From an uncultured Angelakisella sp. (GTDB lineage: Bacteria > Bacillota > Clostridia > Oscillospirales > Ruminococcaceae), in assembly GCA_910585525.1 (NCBI GenBank), contig CAJUFR010000026.1, positions 1 through 30,288 of the forward strand: DNA of 30,288 bases. Direction: 5' to 3'. Shown one piece after another: positions 7,972-14,976 of this stretch; within the stretch, counting starts at the first letter, position 1; every line of letters begins with the position of its first letter. A program made the position numbers and the translations under genes. The notes below the pieces were generated by a model, which saw only the letters and a program-made list of their open reading frames with translations, did not search any database and was not told where the DNA came from.

Positions 7972-8484
7972 TCAATGGCCCGGGGGGGACATGATGGAGG
8001 CGATGAGGATGCCCAACAGCATCCCCCCCACCACCTCCAGGGGGGTGTGGCCCAGGTACTCCTTCAACTCCTTCTGGTCGGGGGAGCCCTCCGGCTTCCC
8101 CTCCTGGGGGGGATAATTCTCGTCGATCTCCTGGTTGAGCATGTCGAACACCCGGCTGAAGATGATCTTATTCAGCACCTTGGCCTGTTCCCCCGCCGCC
8201 CGGCGCACCCCCATGGCGTCGTACATCACCACCATGGCGAATGCGAAGGTCACACCAAAGAGGGGGGATCCAAACCCCACCAGCTTGGCCATGGCCAGGG
8301 TCATGGAGCAGACCAGGGCCGAGTGAGAACTGGGCATCCCCCCCGCTCCGAACATCCGCTCCATCCGCAGTTCCCGGAAGCGGAAAAAGGTGAGGATGGT
8401 TTTGATGACCTGGGCGCTGAACCAGGAGACCACACCCACATTGATAATGTAGTTGCTGGTGATGACACTCCAAAATGTTCCCAT
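7972..8484 (-). CDS. Divergent PAP2-family membrane protein (DUF212)
   Basis: An integral membrane protein of the DUF212 family, distantly related to type 2 phosphatidic acid phosphatases; its substrate is not established. The 170 residues contain the family hallmarks: an N-terminal helix with WFSAQVIKTIL, the GGMPSSHSA motif around residues 47-55, a helix with MYDAMGVRRAAGEQA, and the C-terminal LGHTPLEVVGGMLLG segment. I chose the ATG at 8484 because DUF212 proteins begin just before this first helix. The open frame continues 54 codons upstream to 8646, but much of that extension is the repeat element at 8516-8677 and does not look like the family. The gene occupies the place where dxs is found in related clusters. 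Confidence 0.9.
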   Translation of the reverse strand: MGTFWSVITSNYIINVGVVSWFSAQVIKTILTFFRFRELRMERMFGAGGMPSSHSALVCSMTLAMAKLVGFGSPLFGVTFAFAMVVMYDAMGVRRAAGEQAKVLNKIIFSRVFDMLNQEIDENYPPQEGKPEGSPDQKELKEYLGHTPLEVVGGMLLGILIASIMSPPGH

Positions 8485-8515
8485 CGTTTTAAAATCTCCA
8501 GACTTTCTTTCTTCT

Positions 8516-8677
8516 AGAACCTGTTCAGCATCTATCCGCACACCGTCTGGCAGGTCTTTTTCCGCCATGCTTTGCCAATTTTTTTGCAATACATACAGTA
8601 TCGCTGCAAAAATTTGTCTGCGCCTGGCGAAAAGATCCCTTGCCATCCGCCGCGCGTCTAGATACTGAACAGGTTCT
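8516..8677. repeat. Inverted-repeat element, copy A (MITE-like, 162 bp)
   Basis: The ends are perfect 13-bp inverted repeats (AGAACCTGTTCAG at 8516 and its complement ending at 8677), extending to 19 bp with one mismatch. Aligned by eye, it matches the reverse complement of the 164-bp element at 26711-26874 along its full length, with shared blocks such as GTCTTTTTCC, AATACA and GGCGAAAA. It lies exactly between ispA and the DUF212 gene: its last base is the first base of the ispA stop codon on the plus strand. It encodes no plausible protein. A non-autonomous mobile repeat is the most likely identity. Confidence 0.85.
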
Positions 8678-9570
8678 TAACGGTCCCGCTGGGCCAGCCG
8701 GTCGGCCAGCTGGTAGAGGAAGGGGTCGTCCAGCACCGAGCCCTTGATGGCAAGATCGGCCTCCTGCACCAGGTCCCGGACGATCTGCCGGGACCGCTCC
8801 AGGCCGTAGAGGGTGACATAGGTGGTCTTTTGGTTCTCCCGGTCACTGTCGATGGGCTTTCCCAGCACTTCCCGGGTGGCGGTGACGTCCAGGATATCGT
8901 CGGTGATCTGGAAGGCCAGGCCGATATTCCTGGCGTACCGGTCCGCCCGGGCCACCACGTCATCCGGGGCACCGGCCACGATGCAGCCGATCCTGGCGCT
9001 GGCCCGGATAAGTGCCCCGGTCTTGAGGGAGTGGAGGAGGTCCAGTTCCTCCCCGGTGATGGGCTTGCCCTCGTGCTGGATATCGATGACCTGTCCCCCG
9101 ATCATCCCGGCGGAGCCGATGGCCCCCGCCAGTTCCGCCGCCGCCTTCACCACCCGCTGGGGGGAATATTTCCCGGTGTGATGCTGGTCCAGCATCGTCC
9201 CGAACCCCAGGGTCAGCAGCCCGTCCCCGGCCAGCACCGCCATGGCCTCCCCGTACTGGATGTGGCAGGAGGGCTTGCCCCGGCGCAGGTCGTCGTCGTC
9301 CATACAGGGCAGGTCGTCGTGGATGAGGGAGTAGGCGTGGACCATCTCGATGGCGCAGGCGAAGGGCATGGCCTCCTCCACCGTCCCGCCGCAAAGCTGG
9401 CAGAAGGCCAGGCAGAGCACCGCCCGGATCCGCTTGCCGCCCCCCAGAAGGCTGTATGCCATAGCCTCCTGTACCGTCTTTTGCAGCGTTTCCTCCCGGG
9501 GCAGGTACCCCGGCAGGGCGGCCTCCACCGCCGTGTAGTATTGGTCATACCGCTCCCCGTAGCCGCTCAT
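8677..9570 (-). CDS. ispA: Polyprenyl (farnesyl/geranyl) diphosphate synthase
   Basis: Trans-isoprenyl diphosphate synthase that condenses IPP with allylic diphosphates, probably making farnesyl diphosphate for undecaprenyl and quinone routes. The 297-residue protein has the first Asp-rich motif (DDLPCMDDDD, residues 85-94), a GGKR substrate-binding segment near residue 43 and a second Asp-rich motif (QITDDILD). The ATG at 9570 is preceded by AAAAGGAGG, and the region upstream of it in frame is not conserved. The TAA stop sits at the very edge of the repeat element 8516-8677, so the C-terminus (LADRLAQRDR) may have been set by that insertion. Chain length cannot be fixed by eye. It belongs to the xseA-xseB-ispA cluster. 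Confidence 0.95.
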   Translation of the reverse strand: MSGYGERYDQYYTAVEAALPGYLPREETLQKTVQEAMAYSLLGGGKRIRAVLCLAFCQLCGGTVEEAMPFACAIEMVHAYSLIHDDLPCMDDDDLRRGKPSCHIQYGEAMAVLAGDGLLTLGFGTMLDQHHTGKYSPQRVVKAAAELAGAIGSAGMIGGQVIDIQHEGKPITGEELDLLHSLKTGALIRASARIGCIVAGAPDDVVARADRYARNIGLAFQITDDILDVTATREVLGKPIDSDRENQKTTYVTLYGLERSRQIVRDLVQEADLAIKGSVLDDPFLYQLADRLAQRDR

Positions 9571-9602
9571 GCAAAGCCTCCTTTTCCCTTCCCCCGCCGC
9601 CG

Positions 9603-9770
9603 TTACCGGCCCTTGCCGTTCCTTTCGATGGCGCAGATGATGCCCCCGAACCCGGCGATGAGCACCCACAGCAGCTGGGTGCCGGCTCCGCAGACCCCCA
9701 TCGCCTCCAAAATGTGGGCGATGATCGCCACCAAAATCATCATTACCAACGAAATGACCGTGATCAGCAT
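9603..9770 (-). CDS. Two-helix membrane miniprotein 1 (55 aa)
   Basis: A small unrecognised protein of 55 residues with two hydrophobic helices (about 1-21 and 32-48) and a basic end (ERNGKGR), suggesting a membrane hairpin. The ATG at 9770 has GAGGGG upstream. It is followed by ispA and preceded, 16 nt away, by a similar 51-residue gene; the two share an alignable second helix ending in GFGGIICAIE versus GIGCIIHTME. They look like tandem paralogs in the same operon. Function unknown. Confidence 0.72.
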   Translation of the reverse strand: MLITVISLVMMILVAIIAHILEAMGVCGAGTQLLWVLIAGFGGIICAIERNGKGR

Positions 9771-9786
9771 TTTGTATCCCCTCTTT

Positions 9787-9942
9787 TTACCGGTGGTGCT
9801 TTTCCATGGTGTGTATGATACACCCTATCCCTGTGATAAGAGCCAGCAGGATGGCCCCGCCCAGGCCGTCATTCAAAAACATCCCCAGGAAAAGCCCCAC
9901 CATGGCCGCTATCACCATAAGGATGATCGAAACAACCGTCAT
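9787..9942 (-). CDS. Two-helix membrane miniprotein 2 (51 aa)
   Basis: A 51-residue unrecognised protein with two hydrophobic segments (about 2-23 and 28-46) joined by a short NDG turn and ending in EKHHR. A GGGAGGG ribosome binding site lies just upstream of the ATG at 9942. The gene starts 21 nt after xseB ends and is followed by a paralogous miniprotein gene. Good ribosome sites, tight spacing and matching architecture make both likely real despite their size. Function unknown. Confidence 0.72.
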   Translation of the reverse strand: MTVVSIILMVIAAMVGLFLGMFLNDGLGGAILLALITGIGCIIHTMEKHHR

Positions 9943-9963
9943 TTTCCGCACCCTCCCTGCCCG

Positions 9964-10152
9964 TTATGACACACTGTGCTCCTCGATGACCAGTTCCGCC
10001 TGGTCCAGCTGCTCCATGCACTGCTGGGACAGCTTCATCCCCTCGGCAAAGAGGGCAAGGGAATCATCCAGGCTGACGTTCTCCCCGCCCAGCTGGCCCA
10101 CGATCTCCTCCAGCCGCTGGAGGGACTGTTCAATGGCCGGTCTCTTCTGCAT
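9964..10152 (-). CDS. xseB: Exodeoxyribonuclease VII small subunit
   Basis: Small subunit of the exonuclease that degrades single-stranded DNA to acid-soluble oligonucleotides, bound in several copies to the helical part of XseA. At 62 residues it has the family pattern: a helical hairpin with LQRLEEIVGQL, then SLDDSLALFAEGMKL and a second Leu/Gln/Glu-rich helix. The start overlaps the 3' end of xseA by 23 nt, which implies translational coupling and matched subunit synthesis. Two membrane miniproteins follow it. Confidence 0.95.
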   Translation of the reverse strand: MQKRPAIEQSLQRLEEIVGQLGGENVSLDDSLALFAEGMKLSQQCMEQLDQAELVIEEHSVS

Positions 10153-11368
10153 ACGCTTCCCCTTTTCTATGATACGACTGGACCACCGAGATCACTTCGC
10201 CGTCCGCCAGGATGGTGGTCAGCCGCTGCCCCTCGGTCACCTCCGCCACGGTGGTGAGGACCTTGCCCTCCAGGGTGGCCACAGACCAGCCCTTGCGCAT
10301 CACGGCGGCGGGGTTCAGCAGTTCCAGCTGCCGCACCAGCGACAGGGTCCGGCCCCGCAGGGCCTGGGTCCGGTGGCGCTGGGCGTCCACTAATAATCTT
10401 ACCAAATAATCGAGCCTTTGTCTATTTTTTTTCACCCGTTCCCCGGGGGAAACTGCCGAAAGCAGACGGATATCCTGGTCCAGCCGCTGCCGCTGCCGCC
10501 GCAGCTGCTCCCTTGCCCGGCTTTGGATGGCCTCCCGCAGCGTGTTCACCCGCTGGGCCAGGGCGTCCCGGTGGGGGGCCATCAGTTCCCCGGCGGCGGT
10601 GGGGGTGGCGGCCCGGGCGTCGGCCACCAGGTCCAGGATGGTGAAGTCCACCTCGTGGCCCACCGCCGAAACCACAGGCACCCCGCACCGGCAGACCCGC
10701 CGGGCCAACTCCTCGTCGTTGAAGGCGGAAAGGTCCTCGCTGGAGCCGCCGCCCCGGGCGATGACCGCCGCCTGGCAGAGGTTTTCCTGCTCCATGGCGT
10801 CCAGGGCCCGGAGCACCGAGGCCGGGGCCCCTGCCCCCTGGACCAGGCAGGGATAGAGGATGAGCCGTCCCCCGTACCCCCGGCGGCGGAAGGAGCGGAT
10901 GATATCCTGGAGCGCCGCCCCCTCCCGGGAGGTGATGACCCCGATGGTATCCGGGAACGGGGGGAGCGGCCGCTTGCGGGCGGGATCAAACAGCCCCTCC
11001 CCCTGGAGCCGCCGCTTCAGGGCGTCCATGTCCTGCTTCCCCTGCCCCGCCCCCAGGGGCTGGATATCGTAGACCATCAGCTGGAACGCCCCGTCCCGCT
11101 CGTAGAGGGTGGCCGCCCCCCGCACCAGGACAAAGGCGCCATTTTCCGGGATCTCCGGGAGGTTTTGGACGTACCGGCTGAACATGACGCACCGGACCAG
11201 CCCACCTTCGTCCCGGATGGAGAAGTAAAGGTGGCCTGACATCTGCTTGAAGCTGAGGTTGGAGACCTCCCCCTTCACCATCACGTCCTCCAGCTGCCGC
11301 TGCTCCTCCAGCAGCGACTTGACGTAGCGGCAAAGCTGGGACACGGTGAGGACCTGGAATCCCGCCAT
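10130..11368 (-). CDS. xseA: Exodeoxyribonuclease VII large subunit
   Basis: Catalytic subunit of exonuclease VII. The 412-residue protein has an N-terminal OB fold (about 1-100, with VKGEVSNLSFKQMSGHLYFSI), the catalytic domain with the characteristic GVITSREGAALQDI and ARGGGSSEDLSAFNDE motifs, and a C-terminal helical region that binds XseB. The ATG at 11368 shares one base with the stop of the preceding gene (TGATG), and the OB fold begins a few residues later; the long open extension upstream is a shadow of that gene. The 3' end overlaps xseB. Confidence 0.96.
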   Translation of the reverse strand: MAGFQVLTVSQLCRYVKSLLEEQRQLEDVMVKGEVSNLSFKQMSGHLYFSIRDEGGLVRCVMFSRYVQNLPEIPENGAFVLVRGAATLYERDGAFQLMVYDIQPLGAGQGKQDMDALKRRLQGEGLFDPARKRPLPPFPDTIGVITSREGAALQDIIRSFRRRGYGGRLILYPCLVQGAGAPASVLRALDAMEQENLCQAAVIARGGGSSEDLSAFNDEELARRVCRCGVPVVSAVGHEVDFTILDLVADARAATPTAAGELMAPHRDALAQRVNTLREAIQSRAREQLRRQRQRLDQDIRLLSAVSPGERVKKNRQRLDYLVRLLVDAQRHRTQALRGRTLSLVRQLELLNPAAVMRKGWSVATLEGKVLTTVAEVTEGQRLTTILADGEVISVVQSYHRKGEAYAEETGH

Positions 11369-12324
11369 CAGCCCTCCCCCCTTTCCCTTTGGTACAGGAT
11401 GCCGCCGATGATGGCCACCCCGGCGGCGTTGTCCGCCGAAAACTCCCGCCCGGCGAAGTGGCAGCGAAACCGCCGGGACAGGGCGTCCTGAAGCAGCCCG
11501 TTGGACATCACCCCGCCGGAAAAGACCAACGGCTGCTCCCCCTCCGCCGCCAGGGCGTCCGCCGCCATTTGGCAGAGGACGGCGGACAGATGCTCCAGCA
11601 CAAACCGGCAAAGGTCCTCCGGGGAGGTCCCCTGCTCCAGCAGCTGCCGGGCCTTGTTCTCCATGCCGGAAAGGCAGCAGTCCCGGCCCTTGAAGGTGGG
11701 GAGGCACTTCTTCCCCCACCTGCCCCGGCGGGCCAGTTCCTCCACCCGGGGGCCCGCCGGGAACCCCAGCCCTAGCATCTGTCCCACCCGGTCGATCAGC
11801 TGCCCGGCGCTGATATCCAATGTTGACGCCAGGATAGCGGGGGAAAACACCTCCTCCCGGCTGGGGCGCACCCCCAGCGCCTCAAAGGTGCCGCCGGAGA
11901 CATGGAAGGCCAGGAAGGGCCTGTCCACCAGTTCCATCGCCCCCGCCCCCCAAAGGGCCGCCGCCAGGTGGCCGTTTTGGTGGGAGGTGGTGTAGAAGGG
12001 GATGCCGTTCACCTGCGCCACCGCTTTCCCCACCGTTTTCCCCGCCAGAAAACAGGGCATATAGGAATCGGGCAGGCTCCGGGGCCGGTCGGAGACGCAG
12101 ACCGCCAGGGGGCGCTGCCCCTCCCCGTCCAGCAGTCCCTCCAGCACCTCCGGCAGCTGCCGGACATGATGAAAAAGAGCATCACTCTGCCGCAGCCCCA
12201 ATCCCCCCTCCTTTACCGGGAGGAGTTTCCGGCTGTGGCAGACGGTGCTGCTCTCCGGGTCATATTTCGCCGCCGAGGTGGTGTAGTTGCTGGTGTCCAG
12301 CCCCAGGAAGTATGGCTTATCCAA
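11368..12324 (-). CDS. TsaD/Kae1-like ASKHA protein (peptidase M22-type paralog)
   Basis: A 318-residue member of the TsaD/Kae1/Qri7 superfamily, once annotated as O-sialoglycoprotein endopeptidase. The N-terminus has the nucleotide-binding fold start (LGLDTSNYTTS), and HQNGH resembles the metal-binding HxEGH of TsaD. Later come a glycine-rich FSGGVMSNGLL phosphate-binding segment and SADNAAGVA. It is somewhat shorter and more divergent than true TsaD, which makes the t6A tRNA modification, and its nusB-xseA position suggests the separate Clostridial paralog of unknown function. No ATG fits. I propose TTG at 12324, which overlaps the nusB stop (TTGGATAA) and has GGGGA upstream. Confidence 0.85.
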   Translation of the reverse strand: MDKPYFLGLDTSNYTTSAAKYDPESSTVCHSRKLLPVKEGGLGLRQSDALFHHVRQLPEVLEGLLDGEGQRPLAVCVSDRPRSLPDSYMPCFLAGKTVGKAVAQVNGIPFYTTSHQNGHLAAALWGAGAMELVDRPFLAFHVSGGTFEALGVRPSREEVFSPAILASTLDISAGQLIDRVGQMLGLGFPAGPRVEELARRGRWGKKCLPTFKGRDCCLSGMENKARQLLEQGTSPEDLCRFVLEHLSAVLCQMAADALAAEGEQPLVFSGGVMSNGLLQDALSRRFRCHFAGREFSADNAAGVAIIGGILYQRERGEG

Positions 12325-12751
12325 GCTGCTCTTCCCCGCCCTTTCCGGCGGCCTCCCGGCTCCTGGCGTAGCCCCCCAGCACCCCGTTGACATAGGCGGG
12401 GTCGTCGTCGCCGCCGTATTTCTTGGTCAGTTCCACCGCCTCGTCGATGACCGCCCCGGTGGGGGTACCGAGGTAGGCGATCTCGCAGATGGCAAGGCGG
12501 AGCACCGACGCCGTCACCTTGGGCAGCCGCCCCACCTTCCACTTGTCGGAGAAGCGGTCGATGGTCTCGTCCAACTCCCACCAATGGTCCCGGACCGCCT
12601 GGGCGGCCTGGATGGCGTATTCGCTCACCGAAATATCCCGGCACTGGGCGGCACCTTCCACCAACTCCTGCACCGGGGCATCGCTAAAGATCATCTCGAA
12701 TACCAGGGCAAACGCCTGTTCACGGGCTTCCCGCCTGGTGATCTGTGTCAT
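12317..12751 (-). CDS. nusB: Transcription antitermination factor NusB
   Basis: RNA-binding factor that joins NusE/S10 on boxA of rRNA leaders to give processive antitermination. The 144-residue, all-helical protein begins with TRREAREQAFALVFEM, contains DRFSDKW, SVLRLAICEI and the closing TGAVIDEAVELTKKYGGDDD...VNGVLG pattern typical of NusB. The C-terminal tail is charged. The ATG at 12751 has GGAGGG immediately upstream. It follows the Asp23-like gene by 83 nt, a gap that contains a hairpin, and its stop overlaps the proposed TTG start of the next gene. Confidence 0.96.
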   Translation of the reverse strand: MTQITRREAREQAFALVFEMIFSDAPVQELVEGAAQCRDISVSEYAIQAAQAVRDHWWELDETIDRFSDKWKVGRLPKVTASVLRLAICEIAYLGTPTGAVIDEAVELTKKYGGDDDPAYVNGVLGGYARSREAAGKGGEEQLG

Positions 12752-12785
12752 ACTACCCTCCACAAAACTCCTGTCACCAAAACAG

Positions 12786-12820
12786 GGCCTGCCCTCCCCG
12801 CTTTTGGGGAAGGGCGGTCC
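12786..12820 (-). terminator. Candidate attenuator hairpin between asp23-like gene and nusB
   Basis: A GC-rich imperfect hairpin (GCCCTTCCCC near 12806-12815 against GGGGAGGGC near 12791-12799, with outer pairs) lies in the 83-nt gap and is followed on the minus strand by a short TGTTTTGG tract. It could lower transcription from the asp23-like gene into nusB. The U run is weak and the pairing imperfect, so this is tentative. Confidence 0.4.
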
Positions 12821-12834
12821 CGGTCTGTTACAGC

Positions 12835-13200
12835 TTATTTTTCCGCGGCGTCCTCCGCAAAATCCACCCCGGTGATCTGGAGGTTCACCTTGGAGACCAC
12901 CACGCCGGTCATGTTCTGCACCGCTTCCTTGACATTGGACTGCAGCTTGCGGCAAAGTTCCGGTATCTTGGCCCCGTGCCTGATCCGCAGGCGGATGTCG
13001 ATGACCGCCACCCCATCGTTCAGCTGGATGGAGACCGGCCGCAGGGGCTGTTTTTCCAGCCAGCCGGTGAGGTTCTGCGGCACCGTGGCCAGGGCGGACA
13101 CCCCTTCCATATCGGTGGCTGTGTACCCGGCGATGGAGGCGATGACCTCCTGGGAGATCTTTAGGCTCCCGGCGTTGGAAACATATTTCTGCTCGGACAT
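12835..13200 (-). CDS. Asp23/Gls24 family envelope stress response protein
   Basis: A 121-residue soluble protein of the Asp23/Gls24 (YqhY-like) family. In staphylococci Asp23 is membrane-associated through a partner; YqhY in Bacillus is linked to acetyl-CoA carboxylase control. The sequence shows the family core: LKISQEVIASIAGYTATDMEGV, then VAVIDIRLRIRHGAKIPELCRKLQ and VNLQITGVDF. The ATG at 13200 has GGAGGT at good spacing; the frame upstream is noncoding. In Bacillus the order is spoIIIAH-accB-accC-yqhY-nusB. Here the gene stands next to spoIIIAH without accBC and has its own promoter (13285-13312). Confidence 0.93.
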   Translation of the reverse strand: MSEQKYVSNAGSLKISQEVIASIAGYTATDMEGVSALATVPQNLTGWLEKQPLRPVSIQLNDGVAVIDIRLRIRHGAKIPELCRKLQSNVKEAVQNMTGVVVSKVNLQITGVDFAEDAAEK

Positions 13201-13255
13201 TCTATCGTACCTCCAGCTGTATTTGTGATGCGCGGGGGGGCCAAATGGCCCCAAG

Positions 13256-13293
13256 AAAAAATGGTATAACATCCATCATGGGATATTATACCA
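13256..13293 (-). terminator. Terminator of the spoIIIA operon
   Basis: On the minus strand arms 13281-13293 and 13262-13274 form a 13-bp stem (one G-U pair) with a 6-nt loop, immediately followed by six U (13256-13261). It begins 23 nt beyond the spoIIIAH stop. The hairpin's upstream arm also contains the -10 element of the next operon's promoter. Confidence 0.82.
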
Positions 13294-13312
13294 CATTTTC
13301 CAGGCAGTACAA
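13285..13312 (-). promoter_or_regulatory. Sigma-A promoter for the asp23-nusB-...-recN run
   Basis: On the minus strand the -35 is TTGTAC (13307-13312) and the -10 is TATAAT (13285-13290) with a 16-bp spacer. An extended -10 TG also precedes it (TGGTATAAT). The start would fall near 13278, inside the loop of the spoIIIA terminator, so transcripts from this promoter lack the upstream arm and cannot form that hairpin. Confidence 0.82.
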
Positions 13313-13316
13313 CCTA

Positions 13317-13880
13317 TTATTTGATCTCGATGATGGAAATATTTTTGTCCGGCACCTCTACCTCCCCCAGGATGACGTCCTTGATCTGGGCGGCCTCGCT
13401 GTCGGTCATGCCGCTGCACTTGACCAGCACGTCGATCTTATCCTCCTCCAGGTAGACCATGCACTCCTCAAAGCCCTTGGCCTTGATGAGGTTCTCGATC
13501 TTGCCCTCGGTCTCGATGGACTTGGCGATGCTGGCGGCCTCCATGGTCAGCTGGGTCATCTGGTCGGTGGTGAGGTCGGCATCCTCCAGCATGTACTTGA
13601 GGGCGTCGGCGGCCTCGTCCCTGGCCTTGGTGCGGGACAGCTTCGCCTCGGCAAAATAAGCCTCCCCGTAGGCGGCGGCCTCATCGGCGCCCTTATCCTC
13701 GGCGGGGATGCCGGGGGCCGCCCCCTCCACCGCGCCGTCCACCGCCACCTTGCTGGTGTTCTCAAAGCTGTCGCCGTTGACCTTCACGTACTCCCAGTTC
13801 AGGTAGACCGCGACGCTGAGGGCCAGCACCAGGGCGGAAAGGACGATGTGCTTTTTGCTGACGATCATGTTCATTTTCAT
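13317..13880 (-). CDS. spoIIIAH: Stage III sporulation protein AH
   Basis: Mother-cell membrane protein whose extracellular YscJ/FliF-like ring domain binds SpoIIQ of the forespore across the intermembrane space, forming the feeding-tube channel. The 187-residue protein has a short cytoplasmic start, one transmembrane helix (about residues 9-27), a helical linker rich in Ala and Glu, and a C-terminal domain with KGFEECMVYLEEDKIDVLVKC and AAQIKDVI typical of the family. The ATG at 13880 has GGAGG about 9 nt upstream. It is the last gene of the operon, 38 nt after spoIIIAG, and is followed by a terminator. Confidence 0.94.
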   Translation of the reverse strand: MKMNMIVSKKHIVLSALVLALSVAVYLNWEYVKVNGDSFENTSKVAVDGAVEGAAPGIPAEDKGADEAAAYGEAYFAEAKLSRTKARDEAADALKYMLEDADLTTDQMTQLTMEAASIAKSIETEGKIENLIKAKGFEECMVYLEEDKIDVLVKCSGMTDSEAAQIKDVILGEVEVPDKNISIIEIK

Positions 13881-13918
13881 AGCTGCAAAACCTCCACACA
13901 AAACGTAATCGGGATCAT

Positions 13919-14482
13919 CTACTCCCCGGCCAGCCGGGAGACCGAGATGCGGGAGGAGGAGATGTTCAGCGCAACCCGCACCGTTTCCACCACCCGCCGC
14001 ACCACCAGGGGGTCATCTCCCCCCTGGCAGACCACCACCACGCCCTTCACCTCCGGTTCCAGCTGGGCGGTCACCAGCGGCACCTTGCCGCCGGCCCCGT
14101 CCACCAGGACATAGGTCTGCTCGGTCACCTGCTTCTCCTGGGTCTTTTTCTCGTCCTGGGCCCGGATGTCCTCCAGGATGTCGTTGTTCACCTTCTCCGA
14201 CTTGGCGTACACCTGGCGGTACCCGTTCTCCAGCGTCACCATCACCTGGGCCTTCCCCACCCCCTCCGTCTGCTGGAGGATGCCTTGGAGCCGTTCCTCC
14301 AGCCGGGCGGCGTAGGCCCCGGTGTCGGTCTCCAGCACCGGGACCTCCTGGGGCGGCTCCCCCCGCTCCGGCAGGAGGGAGGAAAGGCCGATCAGCAGGA
14401 TGCCGGCGATGCCTAGGACGAACACCACGGTATCCAGGCGGACGCGATACTTCCCAATCTTCCACACGATCTTTTCTTTCAT
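13919..14482 (-). CDS. spoIIIAG: Stage III sporulation protein AG
   Basis: Ring-forming component of the SpoIIIA-SpoIIQ channel. The 187 residues comprise a cytoplasmic basic N-terminus, one membrane helix (about 17-36) and an extracellular ring-building domain with GVGKAQVMVTLENG, then GVVVVCQGGDDPLVVRRVVETVRVALNI, the strongly conserved SpoIIIAG signature. A GGGAGGG site precedes the ATG at 14482, 7 nt after the spoIIIAF stop. It lies in the usual order before spoIIIAH. Confidence 0.96.
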   Translation of the reverse strand: MKEKIVWKIGKYRVRLDTVVFVLGIAGILLIGLSSLLPERGEPPQEVPVLETDTGAYAARLEERLQGILQQTEGVGKAQVMVTLENGYRQVYAKSEKVNNDILEDIRAQDEKKTQEKQVTEQTYVLVDGAGGKVPLVTAQLEPEVKGVVVVCQGGDDPLVVRRVVETVRVALNISSSRISVSRLAGE

Positions 14483-14491
14483 ATTCCCTCC

Positions 14492-14974
14492 CTAGCGGTA
14501 TCCCAGCCGGACAGCGATGCCCAGCGCCTGCTCCAGCCTTGGCAGCAGTTGCTGCTGCCGCTCCTGAAGCTGCCGGGGCAGCACCAGTTCCACTGTGAAC
14601 GCCAGGCCGCTGCCCTCCCTGGGACCATCTGCTTCTATGTATATTTGGATGTCCTTCTCATTTATGCCATATTCCCGGAGTTCTTTCGCCGCCAGGCGGC
14701 GCAGTTCCTCCTCCGACCGGCGGGCGGTGTCCCGCAAAAAGTAGCCGGTGACCGCCCCGGCGGCTTCCTCCATGGCGGAGGCCGGGGCGGAAGGGGCCAG
14801 TTCCGGCAGTTCCAGTTCCATCCCCGCCGGCAGCAGGAAGCAGCAGAGCATGAACAGCCCCAGCACCAGCTGCATCAGCCGCTGGGTCCCCTTGCCCACC
14901 GCCAGGATGGAGACCACCCCGCACAGCAGCGTCCCGCAGCAGATGGTGAACACCCAGCGGTCCACCAGGTCCAT
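14492..14974 (-). CDS. spoIIIAF: Stage III sporulation protein AF
   Basis: Membrane-anchored component of the mother-cell side of the SpoIIIA complex. The 160-residue protein has two hydrophobic helices at the start (about 8-27 and 34-52) and then a soluble domain with YGINEKDIQIYIEAD and AFTVELVL, matching SpoIIIAF. The ATG at 14974 lies 2 nt after the spoIIIAE stop; much longer open frames upstream are shadows of spoIIIAE. The close spacing argues for coupled translation. Confidence 0.92.
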   Translation of the reverse strand: MDLVDRWVFTICCGTLLCGVVSILAVGKGTQRLMQLVLGLFMLCCFLLPAGMELELPELAPSAPASAMEEAAGAVTGYFLRDTARRSEEELRRLAAKELREYGINEKDIQIYIEADGPREGSGLAFTVELVLPRQLQERQQQLLPRLEQALGIAVRLGYR

Positions 14975-14976
14975 GA

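Noticed and set aside
8485..8646. Longer 224-residue form of the DUF212 protein
   Set aside because: Most of the extension is encoded by the inverted-repeat element, and homologs begin near the ATG at 8484.
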